NCBI RefSeq assembly: GCF_001575205.1
Contig: NZ_LSRE01000016.1
Span: forward strand, 33,874 to 97,873
Direction: 5' to 3'
DNA from: Tsukamurella pseudospumae
Lineage (GTDB): Bacteria > Actinomycetota > Actinomycetes > Mycobacteriales > Mycobacteriaceae
Length of the DNA: 64,000 nt
Shown here: in pieces, positions 9,029 to 18,864 of the stretch
Position numbering within the stretch: the first letter of the stretch is position 1
Layout: every line of letters starts with the position of its first letter
Notes under the pieces: generated by a model
Told to the model about the DNA's origin: nothing
What the model saw: the letters and a program-made list of their open reading frames with translations, nothing else
Databases searched by the model: none
Position numbers and translations under genes: made by a program

Positions 9029-9040
9029 CCCCGCACCACG

Positions 9041-9070
9041 AAGGCGTCGGCTCCCGCGAGCCGGCGCCTT
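9041..9070. terminator. Bidirectional hairpin between convergent genes
   Basis: AAGGCGTCGGCTC (9041–9053) pairs with GAGCCGGCGCCTT (9058–9070), one mismatch, 4-nt loop. It is flanked by CCCC/GGGG and lies between the haemophore-like gene and the small lipoprotein. Confidence 0.7.
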
Positions 9071-9084
9071 CGCCGTGGGGGCGC

Positions 9085-9363
9085 TCAGGAGATCGGGATC
9101 TCCTTGATCTTCGCGTCCGGCTTCCCCGCGGTCTTGCAGTACAGGATCGCCTGCTGCTGCAGGCCGCTGACGACGATGGCCGAGGGCTCGTCGCCGTGCT
9201 TGTCCTTGTACAGCTTCGTCACCTGATCACGCTGGTCCGAATCGGACATCTTCTGGTAGTTCTCACAGGTGGTGTCGCCGCCCTGCTTCGTGCATCCGGC
9301 GAGGACGAACGCGACGGCGAGCACGGCCGCGGCGAATCGGATTCCGGTTGTGGAGCTTGTCAT
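9085..9363 (-). CDS. Small lipoprotein of unknown function
   Basis: 92 residues from ATG 9363, chosen over GTG 9372 because GAAGAGG is correctly spaced only from the ATG. The signal peptide ends in the lipobox LAGC, so the protein is probably lipid-anchored outside the cytoplasmic membrane. The mature part (about 67 residues) is charged, with two further cysteines (TTCENYQ and ILYCKTAG) that could form a disulfide. No enzymatic motif is visible and no family is recognised. Confidence 0.75.
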   Translation of the reverse strand: MTSSTTGIRFAAAVLAVAFVLAGCTKQGGDTTCENYQKMSDSDQRDQVTKLYKDKHGDEPSAIVVSGLQQQAILYCKTAGKPDAKIKEIPIS

Positions 9364-9466
9364 GCGCGGCACCTCTTCACTTTCGACGAGAACGGACGAA
9401 TCCGAACCTACCGCCCCTGCCGCCGCCCGCGCGCGGGCTCCTTCCGTGTTCCCGCCATCGCAACGC

Positions 9467-9472
9467 TAGAAT
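9467..9472 (+). promoter_or_regulatory. −10 element (TAGAAT) of the diguanylate cyclase gene
   Basis: TAGAAT ends 6 nt before ATG 9479 and no Shine–Dalgarno is present, the spacing expected of a leaderless transcript starting at the initiation codon. Confidence 0.6.
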
Positions 9473-9478
9473 CCATCG

Positions 9479-10723
9479 ATGCGAAATTCCGTCCAGCGGT
9501 GGGCGAAGCGCCACCTCCGCGTGATTCGCGCGTCGATCCGCAACATCACGGTCACGTGGTGGGAGGGCCGCCCGGACTACGACCGACGGATCGAGTACTT
9601 CACCACCCGCGGCCTCCGGCGCGGCTTCCTGCTCGTGGTGAGCGTGTGCGCCACAGTGCTCGGCGGCACCGCGGTCGCGCTGCTCCTGAGCGCGACCGAG
9701 CGCACCCCCTACTCGGTGACCGTGCAGGTCGCCGGTGCAGTGGTCGCGTTCGGGTGGGCCCTACGATGGCAACTCCCTCCCACGCCCGCGCTCCGCACGG
9801 CGACCGTCTTCGTGTTCACGTCGAACGTGATGATCGTCCTCGTCGCGACCACGGACGCCGATCCGATGGCGGGCGCCTTCGGGCTCACCACCCTGGCGCT
9901 CACGGCCACCTTCGCGGCGTTCATGCTGCCGCCCGGCGTGTTCGTCGCGCAGTCCACGCTGGCGGTCGCGTCGTTGGCCTACTTCGTCCCACTGCTGTGG
10001 GGCACGCACGGCGCGGTGCTCGCAGTGATCAAGGCCATCATCGTCATGACGACGGTCATCGGTGTGCCCTGGGCGGTGCAGATCGGGACCGCCTTCCTGT
10101 CGCAGGACGCCACGGTCTCCGAATCCGACGCGTTGTGCGACGCCCTCAACCGGCGCGGCTTCCTCCGCCGGTCATCGATGCGGCTGTCCGAACAGGCACG
10201 TAATCCCGACGATCACGTCGGCGCCTTCCAGCTGGATCTCGACGGTTTCAAGTCCGTGAACGACCGCCTCGGGCACGCGCAGGGCGACGCCGTACTGATC
10301 GCCGTCGCCGACATCATGCACCAACGTCTGGCGGGCCTGCAGTACCTCGTCGGGAGGCTCGGCGGGGACGAGTTCGCAGCCCTGCTCGTGGGACTGCGGC
10401 CGGAGGACTACCGGGTCGCCGCCGAGGACATCCGGCGTGCGATCCGGCTCTGGTCCGACGAGACCGGTGCGGGGGTCTCCACCAGCATCGGTGTGGCGGT
10501 CGACGGTGTCTCCCGGGTCGCGCACGCCGGCGGGATCGAAGCACTCATGCGCCGCGCCGACCGCGCCATGTACGCCGCCAAACGCACGGGCGACACCGTC
10601 GTCGCCGACACTCAGTCCACGCAGGGGATCTGGCCGCCCCGCAGGGTGGTTCCGGCGTCGGGCGTGGGACCGTCGGACGGGGTGGATGAGACGGTCGTCG
10701 CCGGCGAAGCGGGCTGCGTGTAG
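9479..10723 (+). CDS. Membrane-bound GGDEF protein (diguanylate cyclase)
   Basis: 414 residues. The N-terminal half (about 45–210) has around six hydrophobic segments with no recognised sensor motif. The C-terminal half is a GGDEF domain with an intact GGDEF signature at 295–299 (RLGGDEFAALL) and the upstream DLDGFKSVNDRLGH segment, so c-di-GMP synthesis from two GTP is likely. No RxxD inhibitory site precedes the signature. No EAL domain is present. The last roughly 37 codons (from 10612) lie antisense to the end of the LCP gene. The tail is Pro/Gly/Val-rich and probably outside the folded domain. Confidence 0.88.
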   Translation: MRNSVQRWAKRHLRVIRASIRNITVTWWEGRPDYDRRIEYFTTRGLRRGFLLVVSVCATVLGGTAVALLLSATERTPYSVTVQVAGAVVAFGWALRWQLPPTPALRTATVFVFTSNVMIVLVATTDADPMAGAFGLTTLALTATFAAFMLPPGVFVAQSTLAVASLAYFVPLLWGTHGAVLAVIKAIIVMTTVIGVPWAVQIGTAFLSQDATVSESDALCDALNRRGFLRRSSMRLSEQARNPDDHVGAFQLDLDGFKSVNDRLGHAQGDAVLIAVADIMHQRLAGLQYLVGRLGGDEFAALLVGLRPEDYRVAAEDIRRAIRLWSDETGAGVSTSIGVAVDGVSRVAHAGGIEALMRRADRAMYAAKRTGDTVVADTQSTQGIWPPRRVVPASGVGPSDGVDETVVAGEAGCV

Positions 10724-11868
10724 CCGACGGGGTGCGGCGCCTGCGTGGTGCCGTCCGACGCCGCCGACGAGCTCGAGGACTCGTCCGAGTCGGCCGACTC
10801 GTCGCCGCCGGGCACCGACTGCCCGAAGGCCTTCTGCACCTGCGCGCGGATGGCCGCGGGATCGATGATGTTCACCGCCTGCTCGTTGACGGTGGCGTAG
10901 CCGCGCACGGGCAGCGTCGTGAACGTGAGGTTCGTGCCGGCGATCTGGCCCGCCTGCTGGGCGAACTCCTGCAGGTTCCATCCGTCGGAGACCACGACGT
11001 CCTTCTGCGCCACCGCGATCAGCGATTGCAGCTTGCGCACGTCACCGAACACGCCCTGCTTCTGCAGTTGGACCATGACACCCGCGATGAAGGCCTGCTG
11101 CCGGTGCGTGCGGTCGAGGTCACCGTCGGCGAGCCCGTGCCGCTGGCGGACGAACGCCAGCGACTGCGCGGCGCTCAGCTTCTGCCGCCCCGCGGGGAAG
11201 GCCGCACCGGAGTAGCTGTCGCGCACCGGATTGTTGAGGCACACCTCGACACCGCCGAGGGTCTGCGCGAGGTCGTAGAAGCCGACGAGGCTGACCTCGG
11301 CGAAGTGGTCGATCGGCACGCCGACCAGCTTCCCGACGGTGGCGATTGTCGCGGCGCGCGCGGACTCCCTGGCCTTGCTCTCGAGTTCCTTGCGATCGCT
11401 CACGCCCTGCGCGACCAGTTCGTCCTCGACCTCCGCCTTGCGGGTGCCGTAGGCCTCCTTGATCTTGCCCTTCTTCCGCGACTCGACGCCGGCGAAGGTG
11501 ACGTAGTCGTCGCGCGGAATGGAGAAGGCCGTGACCTTCTTGCCGTCCGCAGGGATGTGCATGAGGATCAGAGTGTTCGTGTTGTAGCCGCCGTTGTCAC
11601 TGGTACCGGCGTGCAGCTGCTGGAGGATGTCGGACGGCAGATCGTCGCCGTTCTGGTCCTTCCGGGTGTCGAGGCCCATCAGCAGGATGTTCTTGGCACC
11701 GCCGGTGGACTTCGCCACCTTCGCCTCGGCCAGGGCGCGGGAGACGTTGAAGCCGCCGATCACGAGGTTCGTGCTCCACCAGACGGTGCCTGTGACGGCG
11801 AGCACGAGCACGGACAGCAGCGCGATGGCCACACGGGCACCGCGGCCCGACGACGGTCTGCTGCTCAC
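10612..11868 (-). CDS. LytR-CpsA-Psr (LCP) family cell-wall ligase
   Basis: 418 residues: one N-terminal membrane span (about 13–30), then an extracytoplasmic LCP domain with NILLMGLDTR, the SIPRDDYV motif and the Arg-rich QRHGLADGDLDRTHRQQ. These are the residues that bind polyprenyl pyrophosphate and metal in LCP enzymes. In mycolata these proteins attach arabinogalactan to peptidoglycan. A Ser-rich linker and a Pro/Thr-rich tail follow. The GTG start 11866–11868 is preceded at 6 nt by TACCGT and lacks a Shine–Dalgarno, so it is probably leaderless. Its 3' end overlaps the convergent GGDEF gene by 112 bp. Confidence 0.92.
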   Translation of the reverse strand: MSSRPSSGRGARVAIALLSVLVLAVTGTVWWSTNLVIGGFNVSRALAEAKVAKSTGGAKNILLMGLDTRKDQNGDDLPSDILQQLHAGTSDNGGYNTNTLILMHIPADGKKVTAFSIPRDDYVTFAGVESRKKGKIKEAYGTRKAEVEDELVAQGVSDRKELESKARESARAATIATVGKLVGVPIDHFAEVSLVGFYDLAQTLGGVEVCLNNPVRDSYSGAAFPAGRQKLSAAQSLAFVRQRHGLADGDLDRTHRQQAFIAGVMVQLQKQGVFGDVRKLQSLIAVAQKDVVVSDGWNLQEFAQQAGQIAGTNLTFTTLPVRGYATVNEQAVNIIDPAAIRAQVQKAFGQSVPGGDESADSDESSSSSAASDGTTQAPHPVGYTQPASPATTVSSTPSDGPTPDAGTTLRGGQIPCVD

Positions 11869-11895
11869 GACGCCACGGTACCGTGCCGCACGGAC

Positions 11896-12513
11896 TTACT
11901 CCGGGACGCGCGCCGCCAGCTCTCGGAGAGGATCGACCAGCGAACTCAGTGCTCGCGCACGATGACTCACGGCATTCTTCTGTTCCGGGGGCATTTCGGC
12001 CGCCGTCACCGTCGATTCCTCCGGAAGGAACACCGGGTCGTAGCCGAAGCCACCGTCGCCCCTGGGCTCGCGCAGGATCGTGCCCCGCCAGACACCGCGC
12101 ACCGTCGACTCCCCAGAATCGGAGACGAGAGCGCAAGCGGAGACGAACTCCCCGCCCCGCCGCTCGGCGGGCACATCGGAGAGCTGCGCGAGCAGCAGCG
12201 CGGTGTTCGCCGGGTCGTCGCCGTGGCGCCCGGACCAGCGGGCGGACAGCACGCCGGGCATGCCGTTCAGCGCGTCGACGCAGATCCCCGAATCGTCCGC
12301 GAGACAGGGCAGGCCGGTCCGCTCGTACCCCTGCCGGGCCTTGATCAGCGCGTTGCCCTCGAACGACGGTGCGTCCTCCGGCAACTCCTCGAAGGGCTCG
12401 ACCTCATCGAGGCCGACGACCTCGAGGCCGACGATGCCCGCGTCCGCCACCACCTGCCGCAACTCGCGCAGCTTCTTGGCGTTCCGGGACGCGAGCAACA
12501 AGCGGGCGGTCAC
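11896..12513 (-). CDS. rdgB: RdgB/HAM1 non-canonical purine NTP pyrophosphatase
   Basis: 205 residues, the usual length. The start [15 protein letters not shown] carries the S/TxNxxK substrate-binding motif. [21 protein letters not shown] and the late [10 protein letters not shown] are diagnostic. The enzyme hydrolyses dITP, XTP and similar nucleotides to monophosphates, keeping them out of DNA and RNA. GTG 12511–12513 overlaps the rph stop as GTGA, so translation is coupled to rph, as in mycobacteria (Rv1340–Rv1341). Confidence 0.95.
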   Translation of the reverse strand: MTARLLLASRNAKKLRELRQVVADAGIVGLEVVGLDEVEPFEELPEDAPSFEGNALIKARQGYERTGLPCLADDSGICVDALNGMPGVLSARWSGRHGDDPANTALLLAQLSDVPAERRGGEFVSACALVSDSGESTVRGVWRGTILREPRGDGGFGYDPVFLPEESTVTAAEMPPEQKNAVSHRARALSSLVDPLRELAARVPE

Positions 12514-13292
12514 TGACCGAACTTCTTCTTCTGTTCGCCCTCGAACTCCGGCAGCACGCCGGGGTACGGCGCCGCGAGCGCCTCCTTCTGCACGGCGAAC
12601 AGCTTCTCCGTGCCCGCGATCGCGGAGTCGAGCATCCAGTCGAGCGTGGTGCGGGCGAAGGTCGCGCCCTCGCCGGTGCCCTGCACCTCGACCAGCGTTC
12701 CGGTGTCGGTGGCGACGACGTTCATGTCGACCTCGGCGCGCGAATCCTCCTCGTACGGAAGGTCCAGCCGGACGCGCCCGTCGACGACGCCCACCGAGAC
12801 GGCGGCGATGGCGCACGAGATCGGCTGCGGGTCGGTCAGTTTGCCCGCCGCGCCGAGGTAGGTGACGGCGTCGCACAGGGCGACGTACGCGCCGGTGATC
12901 GACGCGGTCCGGGTGCCGCCGTCGGCCTGCAGGACGTCGCAGTCGATGGCGATCGTGTTCTCGCCCAGGGCCGCGAGGTCGATGCACGCGCGGAGCGACC
13001 GGCCGATCAGCCGGGAGATCTCGTGGGTGCGCCCGCCCACCTTGCCCTTGGTGGACTCGCGGCGGCTGCGCTCATGGGTGGCACCGGGGAGCATCGAGTA
13101 CTCGGCGGTCAGCCACCCCTGCCCCGAGCCGCGGCGCCATCCCGGCACCCCCAGCTCGACGCTGGCGGTGCACAGCACCTTCGTGTTGCCGAACTCCACC
13201 AGCACCGAGCCTGCGGGGTTCTGGGTGAATCCCCGGGTGATGGTCACGGGGCGGAGTTCGTCGTCGGCCCTGCCGTCTGCGCGTCTGCTCAC
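12510..13292 (-). CDS. rph: Ribonuclease PH
   Basis: 260 residues, full length for RNase PH. Diagnostic segments include [25 protein letters not shown], the phosphate-binding [17 protein letters not shown] and an intact C-terminal half. It trims the 3' ends of tRNA precursors with phosphate. GTG 13290–13292 lacks a Shine–Dalgarno but has TAGGCT 6 nt upstream, so rph probably begins a leaderless transcript that also carries rdgB. Confidence 0.95.
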   Translation of the reverse strand: MSRRADGRADDELRPVTITRGFTQNPAGSVLVEFGNTKVLCTASVELGVPGWRRGSGQGWLTAEYSMLPGATHERSRRESTKGKVGGRTHEISRLIGRSLRACIDLAALGENTIAIDCDVLQADGGTRTASITGAYVALCDAVTYLGAAGKLTDPQPISCAIAAVSVGVVDGRVRLDLPYEEDSRAEVDMNVVATDTGTLVEVQGTGEGATFARTTLDWMLDSAIAGTEKLFAVQKEALAAPYPGVLPEFEGEQKKKFGQ

Positions 13293-13328
13293 GCGCCCAG
13301 CCTATCGCCTACGACGGCGCCGGGGTCG

Positions 13329-14099
13329 TCAGAGCTCGAAGACGTCGCCGCCCGTCACCGCGTCGACGGGGCCGTCGTAGACGGAGCGGGCCTCCGCGAG
13401 CACGGCCTCGCGCGAGGTCCACGGCGGGATGTGGGTGAGCAGCAGGCGACCGACGCCGGCGTCCGCGGCGGCCTGCCCCGCCTCCACGCCCGAAAGGTGC
13501 ACCCCGAGTGGTCGGTTCGCGGGGTCGTGGGTCCAGCTGGCCTCGGCGAGCAGGACGTCGGCGCCGCGCGCCACCTCGACGAGGTTCTCACACACGCCGG
13601 TGTCACCGGTGTACGCCAGGACCTTGCCGCTGGGCGCGGTGATCCGCAGGCCGTGCGACTCCGGCGGGTGGAACATGCGGAAGGGCCGCACGGTGAAGCC
13701 ACCGATCGCGAGGTCCTCCCCCTCGGTCCAGGCGGAGAAGTCGAAGGTGTCGGAGATGTCGTCGAGCATCGCCGCCGATTCGGCGGAGGCGCGGCCGATC
13801 CGCTCGGGGGTGTCGGCGGGCCCGATAAGACGCGCGCGGCCGGCGGCGGGCGTCGGATGGTAGCGGCGCCACACCAGCAGGGAGGGCAGGTCGAGGCAGT
13901 GATCGGCGTGCAGATGCGAGAGCATCACCGTGGCGGTGTTCGGGTCCACTCGCTGCTGCAACTCGCCCAGGACCCCGGGGCCGAAATCCATGACCACGGG
14001 TTCGTGTCCGTCCACCTCCAGGAGGTAGCCCGAGCAGGCCGCCCGTGGACCGCCGACGCTGCCGGAACACCCGAGGATGGTGAGACGCATGAAGCTCAT
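13329..14099 (-). CDS. MBL-fold phosphodiesterase, Rv1339-like
   Basis: 256 residues. Metal ligands are visible in SHLHADHCLDLPSLL (HxHxDH), in YTGDTGVCENLV and in the late THIPPW. The N-terminus MRLTILGCSGSVGGPRAACSGYL is typical of the RNase Z-like/class II PDE branch. The position next to rph matches M. tuberculosis Rv1339, reported to degrade cyclic AMP; that activity is inferred by orthology. Start set at ATG 14099; ATG 14090 (MRLTIL) is possible. In M. tuberculosis murI lies between this gene and the rhomboid gene, but here only 19 bp separate them. Confidence 0.82.
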   Translation of the reverse strand: MSFMRLTILGCSGSVGGPRAACSGYLLEVDGHEPVVMDFGPGVLGELQQRVDPNTATVMLSHLHADHCLDLPSLLVWRRYHPTPAAGRARLIGPADTPERIGRASAESAAMLDDISDTFDFSAWTEGEDLAIGGFTVRPFRMFHPPESHGLRITAPSGKVLAYTGDTGVCENLVEVARGADVLLAEASWTHDPANRPLGVHLSGVEAGQAAADAGVGRLLLTHIPPWTSREAVLAEARSVYDGPVDAVTGGDVFEL

Positions 14100-14118
14100 G
14101 CTGCCAGATCCGCGATCG

Positions 14119-14775
14119 TCACGTGGCGATCGCGCCGACCTGCCGTGAATTCCCCGCTCCCGGGCGGGTACGGCCGCGGCGGCCGACGAGCACCGCGGCG
14201 ATGACGCCGCCGATCGCTCCCCACAGGTGCCCCTGCCACGAAACACCCGGCTGACCGGGGAGAACACCCCACAGCATGCCGCCGTAGAGAACCATGAGCA
14301 CCACGCCGACGACGATGTCGAGCGCCCTGCGCGTGAACAGTCCGCGCAGCGCCAGGTATGTCATCCACCCGAACAGAACACCGGAGAGTCCGATCACGAC
14401 GGTGCCGGTACCGCCCGTGAGCCAGACTCCGGCACCCGCCACCAGCCAGATGATCACGGTGGCGATCAGGAACCGGCCCGCGCCCGCGGCCAGGCCGACG
14501 AAGCCGAGGATCAGGGCCGGGACACTGTTGGCGGCCAAGTGCTCCCACCCGCCGTGCAGCAGCGGCGCCATCACGACTCCCCGGATCACGCCCTCCCCGG
14601 AGCGCGGGTGGATCCCCCACTGGTCCAGGGAGTTGCCGAGTACGGTGTCGATGCCCTCGAGCAGCCACAGCGCCGCCACGAAGACGACGATCAGGACGGC
14701 CGAGCGCCCCGCCGTGCTCCCGGCGACCCGGGCCGAGAGGGAGCGTGGCGCACCGTCGTTGCTGGGAACCGTCAT
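14119..14775 (-). CDS. Rhomboid family intramembrane serine protease
   Basis: 218 residues with about six membrane spans. The catalytic dyad is visible: Ser131 in GLSGVLFGW and His183 in GHLWGAIGG. HGGWEHLAANS (His/Asn near 74–83) is the usual oxyanion-side element. Rhomboids cut substrates within the membrane; the target here is unknown. ATG 14773–14775 with GAGGAGG upstream. The position before cysM matches M. tuberculosis Rv1337. Confidence 0.92.
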   Translation of the reverse strand: MTVPSNDGAPRSLSARVAGSTAGRSAVLIVVFVAALWLLEGIDTVLGNSLDQWGIHPRSGEGVIRGVVMAPLLHGGWEHLAANSVPALILGFVGLAAGAGRFLIATVIIWLVAGAGVWLTGGTGTVVIGLSGVLFGWMTYLALRGLFTRRALDIVVGVVLMVLYGGMLWGVLPGQPGVSWQGHLWGAIGGVIAAVLVGRRGRTRPGAGNSRQVGAIAT

Positions 14776-14808
14776 GGCGACCTCCTCGCGCGAGCGGGCT
14801 CGGGCCGA

Positions 14809-15825
<1,017 letters not shown>

Positions 15826-16104
15826 TCACCGGGAACCCCCGGCTACTGCGGGCAACACCGTGACGGTGCCGCCGTCGGCGACGGGAGTGTCCAGCCCGCC
15901 GGTGAACCGCACGTCCTCGTCATCGACGTAGACGTTGACGAACCGGTGCAGCGCCCCGTCGGCGATGAGGCGGTCCTTGATCCCGGTGTGGCGGGTCTCG
16001 AGATCGTCGATGACGGCCCCCAGCGTGGCCCCGGACGCGGGCACGCGCTTCGCGTCGCCCGTGAGCGGGCGCAGGATGGTCGGGATGGAGACGGTGACGG
16101 ACAT
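15826..16104 (-). CDS. cysO: Sulfur-carrier protein CysO (with C-terminal extension after Gly-Gly)
   Basis: 92 residues of ubiquitin/ThiS fold: VTVSIPTILRPLTGDAKRV at the start, HRFVNVYVDDEDVRF in the middle, LPAVAGG near the end. CysO carries sulfide as a C-terminal glycine thiocarboxylate that attacks the CysM-bound aminoacrylate. Here the codons read A-G-G-S-R-stop (15826–15846), so the diglycine is followed by Ser-Arg. M. tuberculosis CysO ends directly at Gly-Gly. A protease would have to expose the diglycine before activation. The ATG overlaps the mec stop by one base (TGATG). Confidence 0.93.
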   Translation of the reverse strand: MSVTVSIPTILRPLTGDAKRVPASGATLGAVIDDLETRHTGIKDRLIADGALHRFVNVYVDDEDVRFTGGLDTPVADGGTVTVLPAVAGGSR

Positions 16105-16526
16105 CAGTCCTCCTCGATGTGGACGGGCTCTTCGGTGATCACGGCATCGACGATGCGGTAGCTGCGGACCTCCGCATCGGGCCCCAGCTCGTCCCGGGTG
16201 GAGATCAGCACGTAGTGGGCGTTCGGCTCGGACGCGAACCGCGCGTCGGTGCGCGAGGGGTACGCCTCGGTGGCGGTGTGCGAGTGGTAGATCACGACCG
16301 GTTCCTCGTCGCGCTCGTCCATGCCGCGCCAGACGCGCAACTGCTCGCCCGAATCGAACCGGTAGAAGGTGGGCGAACGCTCGGCGTTGAGCATCTCGAC
16401 GAGGCGCTCGGGCCGATCGGAGCCCTCGGGCCCGGCGATCACGCCGCACGCCTCGTCCGGGTGGTCGCGGCGCGCGTGGGCGATCATCGTCTCCACCAGC
16501 TCACGCCGGATGTGCAGGCCCGTCAC
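16104..16526 (-). CDS. mec: Mec-type JAMM/M67 metallopeptidase
   Basis: 140 residues. The JAMM zinc motif is complete: Glu25 (EACGVI), His81 and His83 (YHSHTATEAYPS), Ser91 and Asp94. In M. tuberculosis the orthologue (Rv1334) releases cysteine from the CysO–cysteine adduct. Given the Ser-Arg tail on the neighbouring CysO, it may also mature the carrier, as QbsD-type JAMM proteases do for QbsE; this is inference. GTG start at 16524–16526, first gene of the mec–cysO–cysM set. Confidence 0.93.
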   Translation of the reverse strand: MTGLHIRRELVETMIAHARRDHPDEACGVIAGPEGSDRPERLVEMLNAERSPTFYRFDSGEQLRVWRGMDERDEEPVVIYHSHTATEAYPSRTDARFASEPNAHYVLISTRDELGPDAEVRSYRIVDAVITEEPVHIEED

Positions 16527-16554
16527 GCACCCTGCAACCGCGCCCGGGCGCGGC

Positions 16555-17163
16555 CTATTCCGGCTCGCGGTCGAGCATCACCGAGACCAGCACGTCGAGC
16601 AGTGCCGAGAGCCAGTGGTAGACGTCCACGTGCCCGGCGCGCGTCGGGTCGTCCGACGACGGCCCGTCCGGCAGGTCCGCGGTGATGCCGAGCAGCGTGC
16701 CCAGCGCGAGGCGCAGGTCGTTGACGCAGGTCAGCCAGTCCTGCGCCTCGTCCTCGGTGAGAGTGACGGTGCCGGCCCGTTCGGGCAGGGTGGCGAGCAC
16801 GGTCTGCGCCGCGGCGCGCTTCGCGTCGATCACCTCGGGCTCGTTGAGGGAGCGGAGCGCGGCGTTGAGGTCCTCGGCGAACTCGCCCGACGGGGCCCCT
16901 TCGGCGCCCGGTGCGTTCGCGTCCGGCCGGTAGAAGTCGGGCAGCAGGCGCCGCAGCACCGTCTCCGGGGGCGGCTCGGAGTGCCCCGTCCGCAGTCCGG
17001 TGAGCTCGGCCAGCTCGTCGTGCGGGGCGGAGTCCTCGCGCTCGTCGAACAGCTCGATCAGGGAGCCGACCAGGGACCGGACGAGGCCGACCTCCTCCGG
17101 ATCCATCTTCGAGACGAAGCGGGCATCGCCGCGCACGCCTCGCTTGACCTGCCAGTTACGCAC
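16555..17163 (-). CDS. DUF2017 protein (Rv1332-like)
   Basis: 202 residues, acidic, mostly helical. The start MRNWQVKRGVRGDARFVSKMDPEEV and the end YHWLSALLDVLVSVMLD match DUF2017 proteins, which accompany clpS in actinobacteria (Rv1332 in M. tuberculosis). No catalytic motif is visible; annotation as a regulator elsewhere is not supported by a DNA-binding motif here. GTG 17161–17163 follows the clpS stop with no gap, so it is cotranscribed with clpS. Conservation beside clpS hints at a link to ClpP-dependent proteolysis. Confidence 0.8.
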   Translation of the reverse strand: MRNWQVKRGVRGDARFVSKMDPEEVGLVRSLVGSLIELFDEREDSAPHDELAELTGLRTGHSEPPPETVLRRLLPDFYRPDANAPGAEGAPSGEFAEDLNAALRSLNEPEVIDAKRAAAQTVLATLPERAGTVTLTEDEAQDWLTCVNDLRLALGTLLGITADLPDGPSSDDPTRAGHVDVYHWLSALLDVLVSVMLDREPE

Positions 17164-17511
17164 TCAGCTGTCGCGCTGCATCGTCGCCCACAGACCGGCC
17201 GCATGCAGCTTGCGGACGTCACCCTCCACCTTGTCGCGGTCGCCCGTGGAGACCACGGCCTTCCCCTCCGTGTGCACCTGCATCATCAGTTCCTTGGCCT
17301 TGTCGGTGCTGTACCCGAACAGCTTCCGCAGCACGAAGGTGACGTACGACATGAGGTTCACCGGATCGTCCCAGACGACGGTGACCCAGGGCTTGTCGAT
17401 CGCCTCGTCGGTCTTGCGCTCGAGCACCGCCGACGTACCGGGCTGGGCAGCAGTGGAACCTCCGCCCGGACCACCGGCACTTCCCGGGGCCGCTGCGCTG
17501 CTGTCGGTCAT
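17164..17511 (-). CDS. clpS: ATP-dependent Clp protease adaptor ClpS
   Basis: 115 residues: a Gly/Ala/Ser-rich N-terminal extension (about 1–30), then the ClpS core with [40 protein letters not shown] and the closing [13 protein letters not shown]. ClpS hands N-degron substrates to ClpC/ClpA–ClpP. ATG 17509–17511 lies only 18 bp from the GTG of divergent pncB. No Shine–Dalgarno precedes it; TACCCT (minus strand, 17523–17518) ends 6 nt before the ATG. Confidence 0.94.
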   Translation of the reverse strand: MTDSSAAAPGSAGGPGGGSTAAQPGTSAVLERKTDEAIDKPWVTVVWDDPVNLMSYVTFVLRKLFGYSTDKAKELMMQVHTEGKAVVSTGDRDKVEGDVRKLHAAGLWATMQRDS

Positions 17512-17516
17512 GGTTC

Positions 17517-17523
17517 TAGGGTA
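17517..17523. promoter_or_regulatory. Overlapping divergent −10 elements for clpS and pncB
   Basis: The palindromic core TAGGGTA reads TAGGGT on the plus strand (17517–17522, 7 nt before pncB GTG 17530). It reads TACCCT on the minus strand (17523–17518, 6 nt before clpS ATG 17511). Both fit TANNNT with leaderless spacing, so one 7-bp site may serve both genes. Confidence 0.6.
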
Positions 17524-17529
17524 CCCAGT

Positions 17530-18864
17530 GTGACGGTAGATGAAAACGGGGCCGGCTCCCCCTCGCGGAGCTCCGCCCTGCTCACCGATCAGTACGAACT
17601 GACGATGCTGGCGGCCGCGCTCAAGGACGGCACCGCGCACCGTCCGTGCGTCTTCGAGGTGTTCGCGCGCCGCCTGCCGACGGGACGCCGGTACGGCGTC
17701 GTGGCGGGCACCGCCCGCGTCCTCGACGAGCTGCGCCGGTTCCGGTTCGGGCCCGACGAGCTCGCGGTCGTCGAGCGCTTCCTCGACGCGGACACGCTGG
17801 CGTGGCTTCGGGACTACCGCTTCACCGGCGAGATCGACGGCTACCGCGAGGGCGAGCTGTACTTCCCGGGCTCCCCGCTCCTGACGGTGCGCGCGAGCTT
17901 CGCGGAGGGCGTGATCCTCGAGACGCTGATCCTGTCGATCCTCAACCACGACAGCGCGATCGCCTCCGCCGCGGCGCGCATGGTGTCCGCGGCCGCGGGC
18001 CGGCCGCTCATCGAGATGGGTTCGCGGCGCACGCACGAACGAGCCGCCGTGGCATCGGCCCGCGCGGCGTACCTCGCCGGTTTCACCACCACCTCGAACA
18101 TGGAGGCCGCCCGGACCTACGGCGTACCGTCGGGCGGCACGGCGGCGCACGCGTTCACCCTGTTGCACACGGGCCCGGACGGACCGGACGAGGAGGCCGC
18201 GTTCGCGGCCCAGGTCGCGGCGCAGGGCGCCGGCACGACGCTGCTGGTGGACACCTACGACATCACCGAGGGTGTCAACCGCGCCGTCCGCGCGGCGGGC
18301 CCCGAGCTCGGCGGCGTGCGGATCGACTCGGGCGATCTCGGCATCATCACCCGCCAGGTGCGGGCACAGCTCGACGGCCTGGGCGCGACGCGGACGAAGA
18401 TCGTGGTGTCGGGGGACCTCGACGAGTACGCCATCGGCGCGCTGCGCGCCGAGCCCATCGACGTCTACGGCGTCGGCACCTCGCTGGTCACCGGCTCGGG
18501 CGCGCCGACGGCGGGCATGGTCTACAAGCTCGTGGAGGTCGACGGCCTGCCGGTCGCGAAGCGCAGCTCGCACAAGGAGACCCAGGGCGGGGAGAAGCGT
18601 GCGGTCCGGCTCGCGCGCAGCACCGGCACGATCGTCGAGGAGGTGCTGTTCCGGCCCGGCGCGACACCGACGGTGCCCGCGCACTTGACCGCGACGCCGC
18701 TGCAGATCCCGCTGGTCCGCGGCGGCGACCAGGTGGACGGCCTGCCCGGCCTCGAGGACGCCCGCACGCACCTGCGGGAGGCGCTCGTGAGCCTCCCCTG
18801 GGAGGGGCTGGGCCTGTCGAACGGCGAGCCCGCCATCGCGACGCGGTTCGAGGAGCGGCGGTGA
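17530..18864 (+). CDS. pncB: Nicotinate phosphoribosyltransferase
   Basis: 444 residues from GTG 17530, close to the 448 of M. tuberculosis PncB1. Family segments: [20 protein letters not shown] at the N-terminus, [17 protein letters not shown] substrate loop ([16 protein letters not shown]), [13 protein letters not shown] and the C-terminal [13 protein letters not shown]. It converts nicotinate and PRPP to nicotinate mononucleotide in NAD salvage. The stop overlaps pncA as GTGA, so deamidation of nicotinamide and capture of the product are coupled in one operon. Confidence 0.95.
   Translation: MTVDENGAGSPSRSSALLTDQYELTMLAAALKDGTAHRPCVFEVFARRLPTGRRYGVVAGTARVLDELRRFRFGPDELAVVERFLDADTLAWLRDYRFTGEIDGYREGELYFPGSPLLTVRASFAEGVILETLILSILNHDSAIASAAARMVSAAAGRPLIEMGSRRTHERAAVASARAAYLAGFTTTSNMEAARTYGVPSGGTAAHAFTLLHTGPDGPDEEAAFAAQVAAQGAGTTLLVDTYDITEGVNRAVRAAGPELGGVRIDSGDLGIITRQVRAQLDGLGATRTKIVVSGDLDEYAIGALRAEPIDVYGVGTSLVTGSGAPTAGMVYKLVEVDGLPVAKRSSHKETQGGEKRAVRLARSTGTIVEEVLFRPGATPTVPAHLTATPLQIPLVRGGDQVDGLPGLEDARTHLREALVSLPWEGLGLSNGEPAIATRFEERR

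Noticed and set aside
14100..14118. Expected murI gene between the Rv1339-like and rhomboid genes
   Set aside because: Only 19 bp separate the two genes, so murI is not here; no glutamate racemase motif was found in the window.
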